Positions 35,576-49,030 of a DNA stretch of 64,000 bases are shown in pieces. Where the stretch lies: NCBI RefSeq assembly GCF_001039355.2, contig NW_019775419.1:285929-349928 (forward strand). The letters run 5' to 3'. The position numbers were made by a program, and so were the translations under genes. How positions within the stretch are numbered: the first letter of the stretch is position 1; each line of letters starts with the position of its first letter. Source of the DNA: Lingula anatina. Taxonomy: Eukaryota > Brachiopoda > Lingulata > Lingulida > Lingulidae. Under the pieces are notes generated by a model. That model saw only the letters and a list, made by a program, of their open reading frames with translations, was not told where the DNA came from and searched no databases.

Positions 35576-38500
35576 TCACACTTCAAACAAATTCTTCAAA
35601 TCATCCAGGGCCTTCACTATGGTCCGACCAAATCTTTTTGCGTTCTGAAAAAAAAAAACAAAAACAAATAAATAAATAAAGAAGAGAACATAAAGATCAA
35701 AATGTATCACTTGGTATTTAGAAATTTGAAAAATGGACAGTAAATATTTCAAAGGATGGATGTGACACATAAAAGAATACTTACAGTCTCTGCGCAGGAT
35801 CTCTTGCAGGAGACGTGGAAGAAGATTGTGTACTCTCCAGCAATAATGTAAGACACACCATAACCGTCATCAGCAACCTAAATGGGACAGGCATGAGAAA
35901 CACATATTTAGACATTACAATATAAAAACACATATATTTTTAAACAATTAATTGGTGGCTTCAATTTTACACCCATAATAGTAACTGTCATAAGTAAATG
36001 AATATGACAGCCACAAAGAAACTGCCAATAAACAATATTGTGTGTGTGTGTGTGCACGCGCACACATGCATGCATCAGTATCTCTTAGCCATGACTTACT
36101 GGCCCAAAGCCACCTCCTGCACAAATATGGTCTGGGTGTTTCAACAAATCCAATCTGTCTGTCTGGGTGTGCGGTGTCTAAAATAAAATGTAAATGGCGA
36201 TTAATATTATGTTATAAACATATATGGCATTTCATATCAAAGGGTTGAACTTACATATCAGAAATTTATATAATTGGACTATTCTATTCTTATTGCTCAA
36301 ATTGCTCTGTGTCATTTTTTTTCAAGTAGAAAGAGAGAGAGAGGGAGAAGGGGGGGGGAGGGGGGGGGGATCAGGGCTTTAATATACATACCTGGCTAGT
36401 GGACAGCCTCCATGGTTCCCCTAGCACTTCTTTCAGGAATGGAGATTCAATCTCGAGGTACTTTGAAACCACATATAGACAGAACAAGTGCCTGTCGATG
36501 CCATTGCCAGTCATGGCCAGGCGGTATGATTCCTGATGAGTCTCTGATGCCTTTTTGAACAGGGCCATCTTTTCAGCTTTCTGGAATGATAAATATAAAT
36601 GACAATGATCTGACGATATGTTACAACTCATATGCATAGGAAATACTGTCATTTTCAGTACAATCATAATCAGCTTAAACTTATCAAAGGTTACACTTAC
36701 TGTTTTGGTTTTGTCATCCATGGCTCTGGCAAAGTTGGCAGCATCTATTGTGCAGGAGCGGACAGTTTCTGTCCTACCCTCCCTGAACAGTCTGGTCATT
36801 GAGGCTTCATAGGTCAAGCAAAATTTTCCAGCATCCTTTTGTAGGAAAAAGAAAATACATATCTGTCACAAAATTGTGCACAAAATCAATACTGGATTAG
36901 CTATATTTGTAAGTTTAAAACATCACAAAATTGTTGCAAACAGTAAACAGTTTTGCTAGGGGTGGCCAACTACGCTCTGTTAAAATTCATAATATATCAC
37001 AGCCATTTTAAGTGTATAGCCTTACAAAATCTATAAACACAATATTACTATCAGTAAGTTAACAAGGCAGCAAAGCTGTCAAATGTACAGACAAAAAGCA
37101 GGAAATAACTATGCACAAAATAGGCTAATGTCAATTCTGATGCAAAAGTACATTATGTTAAACTGCAAATTTAACATCAAATTTTAATTATGCTCAACAG
37201 GTAATACCAATGTAAGTAAAATGTGTAACAAGCATAAGGCTTCAGGCCCATGGGAGTTCAAGTTCACACTTTGAACATGTATAACTTCCAGAAAAAGAAG
37301 CCAATTAGACTGCTTTTCCAACTCAGGCTGCATGCCGATTTCGAACTTGACTTGCGTTTTAGTAAGATCAATTACTCCTGTGAGTTTCATGACAACAAGC
37401 CTATCGGTTTTTCTTGAAATGTGTTTACAGTGTTGCATATATGCTGAAAAGTGAAAAAAAANNNNNNNNNNNNNNNNNNNNNNNNNNNNNNNNNNNNNNN
37501 NNNNNNNNNNNNNNNNNNNNNNNNNNNNNNNNNNNNNNNNNNNNNNNNNNNNNNNNNNNNNNNNNNNNNNNNNNNNNNNNNNNNNNNNNNNNNNNNNNNN
37601 NNNNNNNNNNNNNNNNNNNNNNNNNNNNNNNNNNNNNNNNNNNNNNNNNNNNNNNNNNNNNNNNNNNNNNNNNNNNNNNNNNNNNNNNNNNNNNNNNTAA
37701 AAATTGCTTTAACTATAAAAGAACCTATTTAGTAACCCTTCTACTTTCAAAATTTTAGGAGTCAAATTCCACACAAAACTTACTCTAAAGTAAGCTAACT
37801 GTAGAGCCATCTGTATAAATGCATCAGGGCTGGTCTTGCACTTCTTGATCAGTCCTTTTCCAAACTGTGTATGAACTTCCAGGTGAAGATCTACATCATT
37901 GGCAAGAGCCTGGGAAACACGCAGGCTATTGTCTATCACAGCGCAGCACTGGAGATAGAACAAATACAAACATATACATACTCCTATGATAAGTAAATAG
38001 TGATGGCTGTAAGCTCAGGATTTTTTTCAAATTTTTTAAGCTGTGAGAATAAGCTTCCTTATTGCCTCACCTCATCTGGGATCTCCCACTGCAGACGAAT
38101 AGGGTTGGGTGGCTGTATACTAGCCTCTCCCTTGCAGTGGCCTGTCTCTGTGTATCTAAATAAAGAAAAGACTCAACTTCATCAAAATGCAACAAATCCA
38201 CATCAAGATAAGCATATTTAAAATGATATCATTTATATCTTACTACTCAAACTTGGATCATGAAAATATAGTTATCTGTTTCACAATTATCTCTAATCCA
38301 CTGAGATTCAATCATTAAAATAACTTTTTTGATATATTTTATAAAAGGTTAATCCTTAAACCATATACATACACACGAAAAATCAACTTGAAGAGTAATT
38401 TATCATTAATTCATGAAAAGTATGGAGAATACGTCTGTTCCCAATTTACTTATAACTTTCATTGTGTAAAACTAAAAAAAATCACAAAAACACACACACA

Positions 38501-41500
38501 ACACTATTACTACTAATAAACAAAAATCATAATATCGCATGCAAATTGGTATTATATGTATATTAAGTTTCCATGAAGTGAATGAACAGAATGAACTTGA
38601 TCAATCCCCATTTTGCTTGTTATTTCACCAATGTGATGAAGTGGCAGTGGATAAGTTTCCTCTGGAGGCACCCTTGACCTTGAACAGTACTGATAGGTAT
38701 TTTATAATTACCCAGTTTCTGTATCTATAGCCATAGTAGTCTCCCACAGATGAGCCATTATGGGGGCATCAGCCCTAAAGAAAACCCACATAATACTAAC
38801 AAAATTGAACAAACTAAGAGAACAGATAAATCATGCACAAGGGACAGAAAAAGCAACAAGAAAAGCAAAGACAGAAAGTGCATGCCTGAAAATGATCAAT
38901 GCAAAATCTTCAATAACTTCTATACAGCATAACAAACAAAATGCATGGTTTGTGACATCTTGGGTATAATGTCATAAAATGTTGTAAAGCATCTATCAAT
39001 TTTATAACCAAAAATGTTATCAGTGACCACAAAGATTGATCAATTTGGATAAAACATATGCTCAGCAGTAAATAAGTACTGCAAAATAACATGCTTTTGT
39101 TATGTATAACTATAATTCTAGATCTTTATTCAGATCCATTTGTCGAGGTATTGAAGTACCACATTTGACCAATTTTAATCCGCAGAATTACGCCACAGTA
39201 ACATCCACCACAGAAACTGGAGAGTTGTTACCAAGAAAAGAAATGCAAAAAGGGGTGCAAATACAGATAATAAATGCTGTGTCAAATATAAATAATAATA
39301 ATAACAAAAATGTTTCAATAACCATGCATAGATTCTTGTGTGTGACAAGACAGTATCCATACTTAACAGTAAAAAGCCTGCTGAGTATGTATACACATTC
39401 TCACAAAGGTATTTTTCCAGGACCCGTTACCAATATATAACAAAATGTAACCAGATCCAAAGGTCTTGCACAAGCTTGAATGTTAGTATGTATAACCCAC
39501 CAAAATTGTGTACATTAAAGGGCAACTCATACCCTAAATGAGCTATATCTTCACTTATTCCATATTCCCACAGATGAGCCATGATTGGTGCATCAGCCCT
39601 AAGAATCAGTAGGAAAAGTAAAGAACATCTATTTGGACAAGCAGGGGGTGAAAATCTACTTGGAAAATGCCAATTATTCACAAAATTTGACCTGCAGAAA
39701 ACGCCATATATGAATTGCAATCACTGGTGGTTGAATCCACAGCAGATATGCAGTTGGAAATGTCTAATGCATACAGATGATGACAAAGACAGTTTGGTTA
39801 ACATAAGTAAAATCCACAAATCAAACAGAAGTAAGAAAGGTGCACTTCACTATGACCCATAATATAATCATCTCAGTAAAGTACTCTATAATTTCAATTG
39901 GTTAAAACACAGAATTTAGTGTCTAGACTATCTTTATTGAGACAATTTAACAAACATCAAAATCACATGATTACAAAAATACACATATAAATATACATGA
40001 ATTATGTTATAAAAAAAACACATTTAACACTACTTCATAATACTTAAAGGCTGCTTAAGTTTCTTCTGTGGCATACTGCCTTTTTCTCAGCTGTTATTTA
40101 ACAGGTTATATTTTAAGTAGGAATAACGTAGTTTACCTGCATCAATTTTAATGGTTAAATTTGCTTGAGTATAATTTTTTTTTGACATTTACAAATGATG
40201 AACAAGCACTGCTTATTAAATAACTACTCTCTCTGACAATTGACACACTTACCAAGAATGTTCAGCATTGAATCCAATCTAGAATTATAGAAACATTTAA
40301 CATATATATCACATCTGTAACATCTCTTTTAACACATGTATATTAAGTGAGCACATAAATATCTTGTGAATTCTCAAACACTGGGCATTAAAATATATGT
40401 TGCCACTGTAAAACTGGAAATTATAGTCAATGAAAAATGATGACTAAACCAAAAAAATAAAAGAAACTAGGCAAATAAAAAACACACACACACACACACA
40501 CACACCAAAATGTTAAAAATTTGAAAGCATCATACTCACTCTGCCATTAGCACTGATGATAAGATTGAAAGTCTTATCAAACCATCTGTCATAGCCTTTT
40601 CCATGCAGCATGGCACGGGCCCAAGAACTCAACTTATTGGGCTCATTCTGCAAAACAAAGTGTTTTAAGTTAAACATCCCACCTATACAGGTATTCAACA
40701 GCTTATATTGAAACATTGAAACTTAGGACGCTGCATTGTAATCTATCCTACACTATTCCAATGAGTCATTTCAAAAAGCAAATCTTAAGTACTTTATTTA
40801 TGAAAAACAATATTTGTTCTAGAAATACTTTTACTCATTTATTTATTCAAGTTAAATTCTCGTGTATTTCTCCTCACCAGATCAATGTATCTTGGTTCAT
40901 CATCCAACACTACCACAAATGCAGACTGGAAAAATAAATATCACACAAAAATTGAATTGTACATTTGTAAAAACTATTTGTATTTTTTTCACAACGTTAA
41001 TGACATATTTATTGTAAGTTCCAAATCACACTTATGTGTGCTAAAAGCAAATTTTTATGAGTTTAAAATACAATGTTCCTATATTTCCAAATAAATAAAT
41101 TTCTAGTAAATCTAATAATTTTGCCACCATTCAAACTCCATTGTCTCAATTTCTTTTTACCTTTTCAATAGAATCCAAAGAAGTCTTATTAACACCCTTT
41201 CCAAAGTATTCTTTCCTTGCTTTTGCCCATGGAATTCTGTCTCCAGCAGTTAGGGCTCCAAGTTTTTCTTCACCTTTAGCAGGCTCATGATTATCTTCAA
41301 TTATCTTTTTAAAGCTCCTGGTAACAAAAATTAAAATAGCTTTGAAAAGATTTAAAAGCATTCCACAGTCTCATCAAAACAAAAAACATCTCATTAAAAA
41401 TACATAAGATTGTGCCTTATATCATGTGAAACTAAAAATTATTTGAACTTCTGAGAATAAATCTATCAGTAACTAAAATTTGCAGAAAACAATGAAAATG

Positions 41501-44500
41501 CTGCTGAACAAAATGATGCAGTAGTATTAATTTTTTTCTTGACACTAAAACTTACAATTCCAACTCAGCAGGATTAAGCAGTCTGCCCTTGTAATGGATA
41601 TACATTTTGTAGTAACAGCCCTTGTGGTAGACCACTATGTGGCGAGAGTCGTACCAATGAACCAACTTGTCTAGAAAATGAAAGGTAAAAATATCTCTTC
41701 AGACTTGATGAAAATAAATTTCAAACCACCTGAATAATCATATTTATTGTTCATGCACATTTTTCAAGAAATAAGCTGATCTAACTTCGACTTCGCCAGA
41801 TAACACAAAAGAGAAGAAAAAATTGCCCAGTTACAGAATCTACTTAATTTACTTAAAAGTAATGAAGTCTGAGGACTAAATTTTATACAATTTCTGGAAT
41901 TATATGCCACACACTCACCTGTTTCCACACCAGGCAATCTAACAGAGTTGAACTGTCTTTCATACTGCTGGGAGCACAGGGGTACAGTACCATTCAGCAG
42001 GATCTGAAAAATAAATATCATCCTTTTAGGAACAGTATATAAAAAAATGGCGTGAAAAAATACAAAAACTACATTTTGCTGAAATGAACATCATTTTTTA
42101 GCATAAACTGATTTAAGTTCTTTTCAACTTGACTGTTAACAATCATTTTAATAAATTAATTTATATAAAAACTTTCATCTCTCTTTAACCTTATAGCCAG
42201 GACAACAACTACTTATGCCCCTCATGCTTTAGACATATGCACATACACCTAGACCATGCTGTTGTGAGATAGAAGATAGAAGCAGTGTTGACAAGATATA
42301 TGGCAGTAATCTGTTTATACAGTGCCTTGCAATCATAATTTTATCTTTATGACTTTTGTGAGTATCAGCACAGGTCATATTGATAATATAAAATAGCATA
42401 CTCAATCTGAATCCATCTTTTTGCAACACTACAACTGAATCATTCAAACGCACTTAAAATAGCCTTTTTTTTCTCATAAATGCAAAAATTCTATCAAAAG
42501 TCAAATATTTAGAATGTTTAAACTATGTGTTTAAGGGAAACTCACTGGGGACAACTCTTCTCTCTCAATCTCTCTCCTAAATTTCAGGAAAGCATATGTG
42601 ACATTGGCAGCTCTGGCAGCCTGTATCTTGGTGGGATGGTGGAAAACAGCACCCTGTAAAATGACATAAACACTTATTAACTTAGTGCATGCATTTGTGG
42701 CAAATACATTCATAGAAATTGTATCTTATTTACAAACATTTATCAAAAAGAGTCTAGACCAGATTTTAGTGTGTGTAAAAATCATTGGAATACTAATGAC
42801 AATTAAGGGGCTTGACTCTCAAGAAGAAAGTATGTTGAGTTTATTGATAACCCTGACATTGTCTCTTTCACACACATAACATGTGAAAAAAGTAACTACC
42901 TGCCTTGGCTTTATTCTTTACAAATGTGCCAATGAAATATAGCACAGGTCCTGAGCTTACTTATGCCCTGATATGGTGAGCCTTTCAATGCACACTAAAA
43001 TCAGCCAAATTGGGGCATAAGTAAGCTCAGTACCTGGATTATATTACGTGGGCACATTTGGGACGAAAAAAGCAAAGGTACACAATTTCTCGGTTCACAT
43101 ATTATTTTAAGTGTAACGTGTGTGAAAGCCACAAAATGTTAGGGTCATCAATAAAGTCAACATATTTCTGTCATGGGAGCTAACCCCCTTGACAATTCAA
43201 TTACTCAATCAGATAAGTAAACATGCAAAGCTTTCCTGACTACTTACCACACCATAGTAGTTGCTGTTGACCATGATGGGGGATCTTCCCCTGAGGTAGA
43301 CATACTCTTCCCACCAATCAGACACCTAAAATATATTACCATTACGAGGTGAATATAATAGCAATGTAAGCATATGTTACCTCCTAGTGCAGAAGATGCA
43401 TTACACATGCTGTAGATAGACATAACTGGAAATCAGAAGATAAAGTTCTGATACCCCATGGAAATTGTAAATATTTTCTTTTATATCAGTACATGCCCTT
43501 TTAAACAAAAGCTCATAATTTTAATCAATGACTTTTCTGACTTGATAGAGGTTCTACTATTCTTATGACCAAAAAGGCTGTATTTTTAAAGTCTTATATA
43601 TCAAGTGATCAGCAGGTATTCAAATGTTCAGCTGAATACTTACATAATTGGTGGCCCACCAGGATTTCAGGAGAAGGTACCTCTGCAACTTCTTACCCAC
43701 ACCATTTTTGAATTCTTCAGAGAGGGTTTTCATTCTCTCATAATTAGCATCGTCCATAAGTGGGCGGACAGACTTAATATACTAAAATGAGAATTGTGGA
43801 TAATGCAGACAGTAATGGATAAAGAAATCTCATGCTGAAAATATAAGGAGTTATAGATCAAATTTACATGGATTCTTTAATTAACAAAAATCCTCATAAA
43901 AATAGTTCTCAAGTCGGAGGTTTTTGTTTAAGTTACATCTGCACTTAATATTTGTGGTCTGAAACTGGGCATTCAATATGCTAAATAAGTCAAATTTTTT
44001 TTCAGTGTGCTTGTGTACATGTGCATGCTTGTGTGCACAAATGCATCCTTACTCTTTCCATGGTATCCTCCACTCTGGGAACAAACATCTTCGGTAAAGA
44101 AGCTTGATAACTGTACAGCAGTGGTTTCCTGCCTCCCAGCAGGCGCACTAAGACCTGAAAGGAAAATGATACATTTGTACTTTATGCAGAAATATTTATG
44201 TATGTATAACAGCACAGCTTATGGACAAGTGCAAATAGTAAACATGCCCGAAAACATTTTCCAGCGGTTGTTTTGATGAGGTCATTTGTACTCATCTGGC
44301 TCACAAAATTTCCCTATCATCAAATCCTGTTTCGAACTTTAAAACAATACTTTTCAGTTTGTTTACTACACTATATTTTCCTCTCTGCTTATTTGCTTTG
44401 ATCTAATTCAGAATTTGGAGAAACACTAATTGATTATATTTATCAGATCCTCCTTTTCATTCAGGCAAGGACAGGCTATTCCCCAACTTTTCTGCCATAT

Positions 44501-45710
44501 GAAAACATACCAAATTGACTACCTTTCTTTATTAAACTTAACAACACAAACTGAGTAAAACATGGTTGTTTAAACTTACCGACCACAGCTTTGTCCATAT
44601 TGACACTTTTCCTCTTGGTTCAAACATCCATCCGTGGTACATCAGGAGGAGTTTCAGCAGATACCTCAACACAAATATTTTGAGAAGCCAGACCAAAGTC
44701 CCAAACACAACTGCACTTGCATAAAATTTGTACGGATAGCTGAGAGCTCTTACACTGGAAAAATAAATAACAGAATACGGTAAAGTCTTGAAAATTTCGT
44801 CGCTTAAAAATTAATTAATATTTTTANTACTTAAAAAGGAAAAATGTTGGGGGGAAAAATCTGATCACTTCAGTGAAAATTGCTCTCTTTATTTGTGTGA
44901 CAAAACGCTGTCAGAACAAATACCATCAAATTAATCTTGACTGGATCATGGTACACAATGTAGCATTGTTAACATTATCTTTCCCAACTAAAAGAAAAAC
45001 TGGATGTACATTAACAATTTTACCCAATACTAAAAAAAACTTAAGGTGAACATCAACATTTTAAAAACTGGCAATAAGAATCTTAGAAATTAATGCAATA
45101 ATCTCATAATTTCTATTATAATTTTAGTAGCTGAAAAAAAAAAAGAATATTTGTTCATTAAATAAGGACCAAAGTGTCACTTCTCGCCAAACTTCAACTT
45201 ACCCAGGCATTCCACTCTGGATACTATCTATAAGCCCCAGAGAAACATCCACCTTGGCCAGAACAAAAGCCAGGACAATGCTGACAGTAAACACCCAACT
45301 TATGGGGGCTGCTGGATACATGATGTTGATGAGGCGGTTCTTAAATAAATATATATGATAAATAGGTCTATTTACCATATTCTTAGAAGTTCTATAAAAA
45401 TATTTAAACATGTAACTCTTCAATGTAATTCTTTGTACAGTAAGAATAGCATTTAAGTAAACAACAGCAACAGCTAAGCAACATCTTTTCAGCAACATGC
45501 CTCCTTGGTGGTTAATCATAACTACCATAAAGACAATGAAATTTGTTTTTAAAAATCTGAAATACTTACCTTGAATCTGGCAATCCTTTTCTTCCATGAT
45601 CGAACCCCACTCTCCCATACAGCATGGAGGGCATCATGGTTCACATCGAAGTTGACTCCCTCATGAGTGATAGTAAAAGAAAAAGCCACAGCAGCATGTG
45701 CCTCTGCCAT
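35576..45710 (-). CDS. CPT1: Carnitine O-palmitoyltransferase 1 (mitochondrial outer membrane)
   Basis: Coding exons in transcript order: 45710-45570, 45339-45203, 44754-44580, 44154-44053, 43781-43644, 43325-43248, 42653-42546, 42003-41919, 41670-41556, 41317-41161, 40925-40878, 40647-40540, 40278-40253, then 39598-39533 or 38774-38712, 38155-38071, 37948-37784, 36835-36701, 36580-36392, 36177-36100, 35877-35785, 35644-35576. This gives 765 or 764 residues, near the vertebrate length. It transfers long-chain acyl groups from CoA to carnitine. The N-terminus [10 protein letters not shown] keeps Glu3 and His5, known to matter for malonyl-CoA inhibition. Two membrane segments lie at about 55-76 and 105-124. 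Catalytic His471 is in NAEHSW, and Met591 in [11 protein letters not shown] matches the vertebrate malonyl-CoA-sensitivity residue. The [16 protein letters not shown] and [16 protein letters not shown] motifs are intact. Confidence 0.97.
36333..36370. repeat. GA-repeat and poly-G tract next to a CPT1 donor
   Basis: GAGAGAGAGA followed by two runs of nine or ten G. On the transcribed minus strand it is a long pyrimidine tract starting about 20 nt after the exon donor at 36391. Confidence 0.9.
37084..37461 (-). mobile_element. Second copy (partial) of the 16769-19693 repeat family, in CPT1 intron
   Basis: The reverse complement matches units of the 17-19.7 kb array, including the TGTACAGACA terminus (37084-37093), the CCCATGGGCCTGAAG-like core and a stretch around 37310 nearly identical to 18322-18382. 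It runs into the N gap, where its other end must lie. Confidence 0.8.
37462..37697. other. Assembly gap (N)
   Basis: 236 N inside a CPT1 intron at the edge of a repeat; no coding exon is missing from the CPT1 model here. Confidence 1.
38712..38774 (-). CDS. CPT1: CPT1 alternative exon B, paralogue of exon A
   Basis: 63 nt bounded by a TTTAG acceptor and GTAATT donor. It encodes (W)[20 protein letters not shown](G). The first 11 residues after Trp match exon A and the remainder diverges. Phases are identical, so it can replace A without a frameshift. Including both would repeat the [11 protein letters not shown] segment behind the catalytic His. Mutually exclusive use is inferred, not shown. 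Confidence 0.85.
39533..39598 (-). CDS. CPT1: CPT1 alternative exon A
   Basis: 66 nt bounded by a CTTAG acceptor and GTATGAGT donor. It encodes (W)[21 protein letters not shown](G). It enters with the final G of Trp and leaves with GG, exactly as exon B does. The WEY and the LGY junction it forms with the next exon resemble the vertebrate sequence, so this is likely the default form. Confidence 0.9.
40253..40278 (-). CDS. CPT1: CPT1 26-nt microexon carrying the catalytic histidine
   Basis: Minus-strand acceptor TTCTAG and donor GTAAGTG bound 26 nt that encode IGFNAEHS plus two bases of the Trp codon. His471 in AEHS corresponds to the catalytic general base of carnitine acyltransferases. Skipping it would remove the catalytic residue and shift the frame. 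Its third Trp base comes from either alternative downstream exon, both of which start with G. Confidence 0.92.
40482..40505. repeat. (AC)n microsatellite in CPT1 intron
   Basis: Twelve AC units. Confidence 0.97.
42791..43203. repeat. Long imperfect inverted repeat, arms about 185-195 bp (CPT1 intron)
   Basis: The left arm (about 42791-42975) reads TTGATAACCCTGACATT, TTTCACACACATAACA, ACAAATGTGCC, CTGAGCTTACTTATGCCC. The reverse of the right arm (43010-43203) reads TTGATGACCCTAACATT, TTTCACACACGTTACA, CCAAATGTGCC, CTGAGCTTACTTATGCCCC. The spacer is about 35 bp. In the CPT1 pre-mRNA it would form a long double-stranded stem. A foldback transposon is the likely origin. Confidence 0.85.
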
Positions 45711-47860
45711 CTTGTCAGATCTGGAAAATGATAACAACACTTATATCTAAACTGGAAGTTATGTTACATGGATTTCTTCTACTTTCTCTGAATAAGCCAT
45801 CATTTTTCTATAAAAGCTACCATAAAGTACCAAATAGAAAAGGGAAAAGATGTTCAAAACAGATGAAGTTGTTCAAAACTAGATCAAGCCAAACATTTGA
45901 TATACACATAGAACATATGAAAAAATATATATTCCTACGCAAGAAGTATATGCTGCACCTTTGAGCTATAAATATGTTAAGATAAATACAGCAAAAGGCC
46001 ATCCAGGAATATCAAGATTATCCTATAAAAACACGATCAGTTTTACCATGAAAATGTATCTAGAAAAACATACTTCAAATTGCGGAGGTCCTTTTTATAA
46101 TGAAAAAATTTGGGTGAATTATTATAAAAAGATATCATTGCCTGACAAATTAACTAGTACTCAATTATAGTATTTTCTAACTAATATACTATTAAATATG
46201 TTAGTCATACACGCACTATGAACCGACATATATGTGTTACATAGCAAAAAAAAAAGTTTTATTGGGCTGTTTTGCAAAAGTAAAAATGCAAAGGGAACCA
46301 GAAAATCAATCACCTGTGACAAAGAACCCAAGATATAAATCACAATATATGCAAGAGTGAAAAACATCCTGTTAAATTGATATCTCACTCATATCAATCC
46401 AACAAATACATAACTGATTTACAAATTTGAAACTCAAGAATGAATGGCAAAATGCTATGCAGAGCATTGCTGATACCAGGTACTAGTAACCTACCAATAA
46501 AAATCTGCATATTATGGTTTCTTATCAGATCATATATTTTTGTCCCTAACAGGAGGTGTACCAACCCCTTCTAATTCTCATATTCATAGCATACATTTTC
46601 AAAATCAGTATGTGCTTGATACCAGATACAAGTTGAATTGTAGATTCTCTCTATTTATACAAGCAGTTGATAGTAGATTATTGTACACTGTAAAACTGCA
46701 ACATCATGCCTGGGACTGTTAGGAACAGAACTTTTTAATACATATTTTATTCAAAGGCTTGTGCTTAATAAACAAATAAATTAGGTCAAATACTCCATTA
46801 CCAGCTCTATCTTTGTCTTTCACTTATAACTGTCTTATTCCATTGGCAAAGGGTAATTTTTCAAATATGAATGTGAAATGTATGTTTAATTATCGAATAG
46901 CAGCTCAGTCCTGTTGGTAGGAAAGTTTCATGTTTCTTCTAGATAAGCCCTCCTCTTTTACAGGAAAGGGCCCTCTCTTAATCTAATTTTATTATAGGTT
47001 CTAACAACACTCATTAATTCATAATAAAAAGGGCCACTTTTTTTTTTAGAAAAATACCCCCCTGCCCCCACCAAACTAAACTGCTGGTCATAGGCTTGGG
47101 ACATAACATATATAAATCAAGCTTTCTTTAAAGCTTTGAAAAAGTATGTTATTGTGAGAAGAATTATTTTAAAAAGCATTTACTTATCACAGAAATAGAG
47201 ATCTTTTAGGTAAATGCCCATAAAACACAATGATATGTACAAAATGTACATAAATCTTGAAGTCTAACTTCCATAAAATTCATGCAAGATAAAACATTGG
47301 AAAGTCAGGTTAAGACATGCAATTCTCATGTACAAGGAGGGTTTACATGAGGGTTTATGTTTTGCACCTTGGAATATACAGTATGAACTTGAAACAATAA
47401 TTAATTCTTTCCCAAGCTCGTTAATTATAATTTATATCTGTGTTATATACCTGTACAATACTACACCTGTCTGCATGGGCCCGGGGAATCACTTGCTGTG
47501 ATTTACTCCCATAATTTCTACAATAACTTGACTATATAACCAAACTAAACTTAAATCTGCTTTGACATGCAATCTTTTATAAACTTTAAACATTAATGCA
47601 AGAAATTATTTTATACAAGAATTAGACTTTTATCTTCTGTCTTGTTTACGTATTCCTCGAGTGGGTACAAACTTGGGTAATTCGTTTTGTGGTTGGAAAT
47701 TTGCATACTCAGTAAGAACAAAACTATGGGAAGGCACTAATACAAAACCATTCATTTGGTGCAGATTTTGACAAAGTTCACATCAGTATAGCAGATGCAT
47801 GCCCCTTATGATTATGTTTCAAGAAAACGGAGATTTACCTGATAACAAAACAGCTGACAG
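45711..47860 (-). other. CPT1: CPT1 5' leader: short coding-exon leader and upstream non-coding exon
   Basis: The first coding exon extends to 45720 (acceptor TTTTCCAG), only 10 nt beyond the ATG, so the transcript must begin in an upstream exon. A GTAAAT donor at 47838-47833 preceded by TTATCAG fits a non-coding exon starting at 47839. The intron between (45721-47838) holds no recognised gene. Confidence 0.45.
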
Positions 47861-48860
47861 CGTCTTCACCTCTCAGATCCAGGTGAGGCCTCGGTTTGGA
47901 AATCTCGTTCTTTTTTTTGGGATTTAGTAACCCAATTAAACTTTTGTGGTGCACAGAATTTTCAGTAACCGAAATCAATGGGCATTTTGAGTGCCAGAGT
48001 AAATCCAAAGCGTTTACATATTACATATTAACTCCTTTAAAAAGTTTAAAATCTTTATTATCTGCTAAAACTATACGAGATCGTACGAGACTACAACGTC
48101 ACGCATCAAAGTCTTGATGTAAACATTCATGAAAACTTTCCCAGTCTACGCAAGGAGAGTGTGTGAACATTGGTATTTTGGAGATCATCAACCAGCATAA
48201 ATGAGAGGGCAACCTCACAAAGTGAGTCGAAGACAAGGTTATATTTATGCTTATTTAAATTTGAAATAGATACAGAGTATGTAGTTTGCACTAAAACAAA
48301 ACCTAGTTAGAATGTTTGAACAGCCAGTGTAAACAGTTCGTACAAGTATCCACCCCTTTCCTCGATTTGGGTTTGGCTTATATTTATTATCTGGTTGATA
48401 TAATAGTTCTCCGCTGTTGATTACTATTCTCATTGGTATACTTTGATGTACATTAGTTGAAAGTTATGAATATCAGGTTTCATTCATAAAGTTTGATCAT
48501 GATGAAGTTAATTATCGTTATCGTTATCATTATCAATTTAGTTCTTTGAACCTACATGACTGATAAATTATTGGAATCGGACATCGATTATGTTGCCATA
48601 ATTAGAGTGGATTTTAATTTTGCGTAACAAATTAGTGATAAATATTGCATTCTGATTTTAGCATAAAAAAGTGAACAGTTATAAATAGACAAGGAAAACT
48701 TTAAGATTATGCTTCTCAGTTTTACTTTAATTGAAATCCGGTAATTTGTTTACAACAAGGAAGTGTTGCCATATTTAGCACATTTTCCAATTATTGCTCT
48801 AATTTTAAGTCCCAAATGTTTCTTTTTTTTCTGTAGATTTCAATCCCATGTGATAAAAGA

Positions 48861-49030
48861 TCTCATTTAGCCAGAGTACATGAGGCATTCCTTCACAAAT
48901 ACCCCTCGCCTTCTNNNNNNNNNNNNNNNNNNNNNNNNNNNNNNNNNNNNNNNNNNNNNNNNNNNNNNNNNNNNNNNNNNNNNNNNNNNNNNNNNNNNNN
49001 TCCTACACAAATACCCCTCGCCTTCTCCCT
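48861..49030. repeat. Interrupted tandem repeat with N gap
   Basis: The motif CACAAATACCCCTCGCCTTC occurs on both sides of 86 N (48915-49000), so the gap probably hides more copies of a C-rich tandem repeat. It lies between the divergent CPT1 and Rabin8-like genes. Confidence 0.8.

Noticed and set aside
37414-37758. Open frames spanning the N gap
   Set aside because: They consist mostly of unknown residues and are created by the gap.
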